DNA of 64,000 bases from Candidatus Aminicenantota bacterium (GTDB lineage: Bacteria; Acidobacteriota; Aminicenantia; Aminicenantales; Saccharicenantaceae). How positions within the stretch are numbered: the stretch's first letter is position 1; each line of letters begins with the position of its first letter. Made by a program: the position numbers and the translations under genes. The stretch is from NCBI GenBank assembly GCA_014360005.1, contig JACIYI010000006.1, positions 1-64,000 on the forward strand. The letters are read 5' to 3'. Of this stretch, positions 63,828-64,000 are shown piece after piece. The notes under the pieces are model-generated. The model ran no database searches. It saw only the letters and a program-made list of their open reading frames with translations, and had not been told where the DNA came from.

Positions 63828-63861
63828 AAATCGGAAAAATCTAGGGTGTCCCGATTTTTTT
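63826..63861. terminator. Intrinsic terminator after metK
   Basis: AAAAATCGG (63826-63834) pairs with CCGATTTTT (63851-63859) around a 16-base loop, ending in a T-run on the plus strand. It overlaps the 3' end of the minus-strand gene, whose stop is in the loop. Confidence 0.5.
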
Positions 63862-64000
63862 GAGATGGTCGGGGGTGGCCACGCCGCTATTCACCAGGCA
63901 GCACTTTACCTGATCCAGCAGCCGGCTGAAGAACATCCGCTGAATAGCCAGCTTGTCTTCGTTTATAACCAGAAGATGCGGGTTGAAGAAGGGCTGGGCC
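63841..64000 (-). CDS. C-terminus of an unidentified protein (cut by window edge)
   Basis: On the minus strand one frame stays open from the edge for 52 codons to TAG at 63841-63843. It reads with normal amino-acid composition (PFFNPHLLVINEDKLAIQ, then RMFFSRLLDQVKCCLVNSGV), so it is probably the tail of a real gene convergent with metK. I cannot name the family from this fragment. Confidence 0.5.
   Translation of the reverse strand, partial: AQPFFNPHLLVINEDKLAIQRMFFSRLLDQVKCCLVNSGVATPDHLKKIGTP

Overview
The window looks like a piece of chromosome from an uncultivated-type, Gram-negative-like bacterium, probably near Candidatus Aminicenantes / Acidobacteriota. This is inference from gene content, not a measured placement. 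The clues are an outer-membrane beta-barrel gene, Tat and type IV pilus genes, a V-type (not F-type) ATPase operon, an archaeal-type S-adenosylmethionine synthetase behind a bacterial SAM-I riboswitch, a GH172/DUF2961 protein, and coding DNA rich in G and C apart from one AT-rich restriction-modification island. There are no rRNA genes or CRISPR arrays, and no intact transposase gene was seen.

Layout. 0-11 kb: loosely packed single genes (PLP decarboxylase, GH172-like protein, branched-chain aminotransferase, two exported methyltransferases, an amino-acid permease, a DUF4332 helix-hairpin-helix protein), with three related 140-250 bp repeats that share terminal inverted repeats. 11-15 kb: a radical-SAM protein, small proteins and an AT-rich type II restriction-modification pair. 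15-19 kb: queuosine genes queF, then queC-queD-queE on the opposite strand, with an EamA transporter beside queF. 19-20 kb: a beta-barrel gene with an in-frame stop, followed by a short secreted-type reading frame. 20-29 kb: a complete nine-gene V-type ATPase operon preceded by an unknown gene; its membrane rotor keeps the sodium-binding residues.

29-33 kb: the most interesting cluster, two D-Ala-D-Ala-ligase-like ATP-grasp enzymes, a GNAT acetyltransferase and a lysine-2,3-aminomutase-type radical SAM enzyme, tightly overlapping behind a good sigma-70 promoter. It may make a beta-lysine-containing or acetylated small molecule. 33-37 kb (minus strand): tatA-tatC-P-loop kinase-dCMP deaminase-membrane-anchored SIS protein. 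37-46 kb: a C-terminal processing protease, rpiB, and a tightly coupled run of SHMT-like gene, purD, purE, mtaB and mutL, then tRNA-Pro and tRNA-Arg.

46-49 kb: a PadR regulator with a perfect palindromic operator and its membrane partner, then a PAS/HD-GYP protein. 49-58 kb: pilB-pilT-pilC-pilS-pilR-pilA, with a textbook sigma-54 promoter and a likely PilR site ahead of the pilin. 58-62 kb: an acyltransferase and two tandem amidohydrolase paralogues, the second without any recognisable metal ligands. 62-64 kb: the SAM-I riboswitch, metK, and the tail of an unidentified minus-strand gene cut by the window edge.
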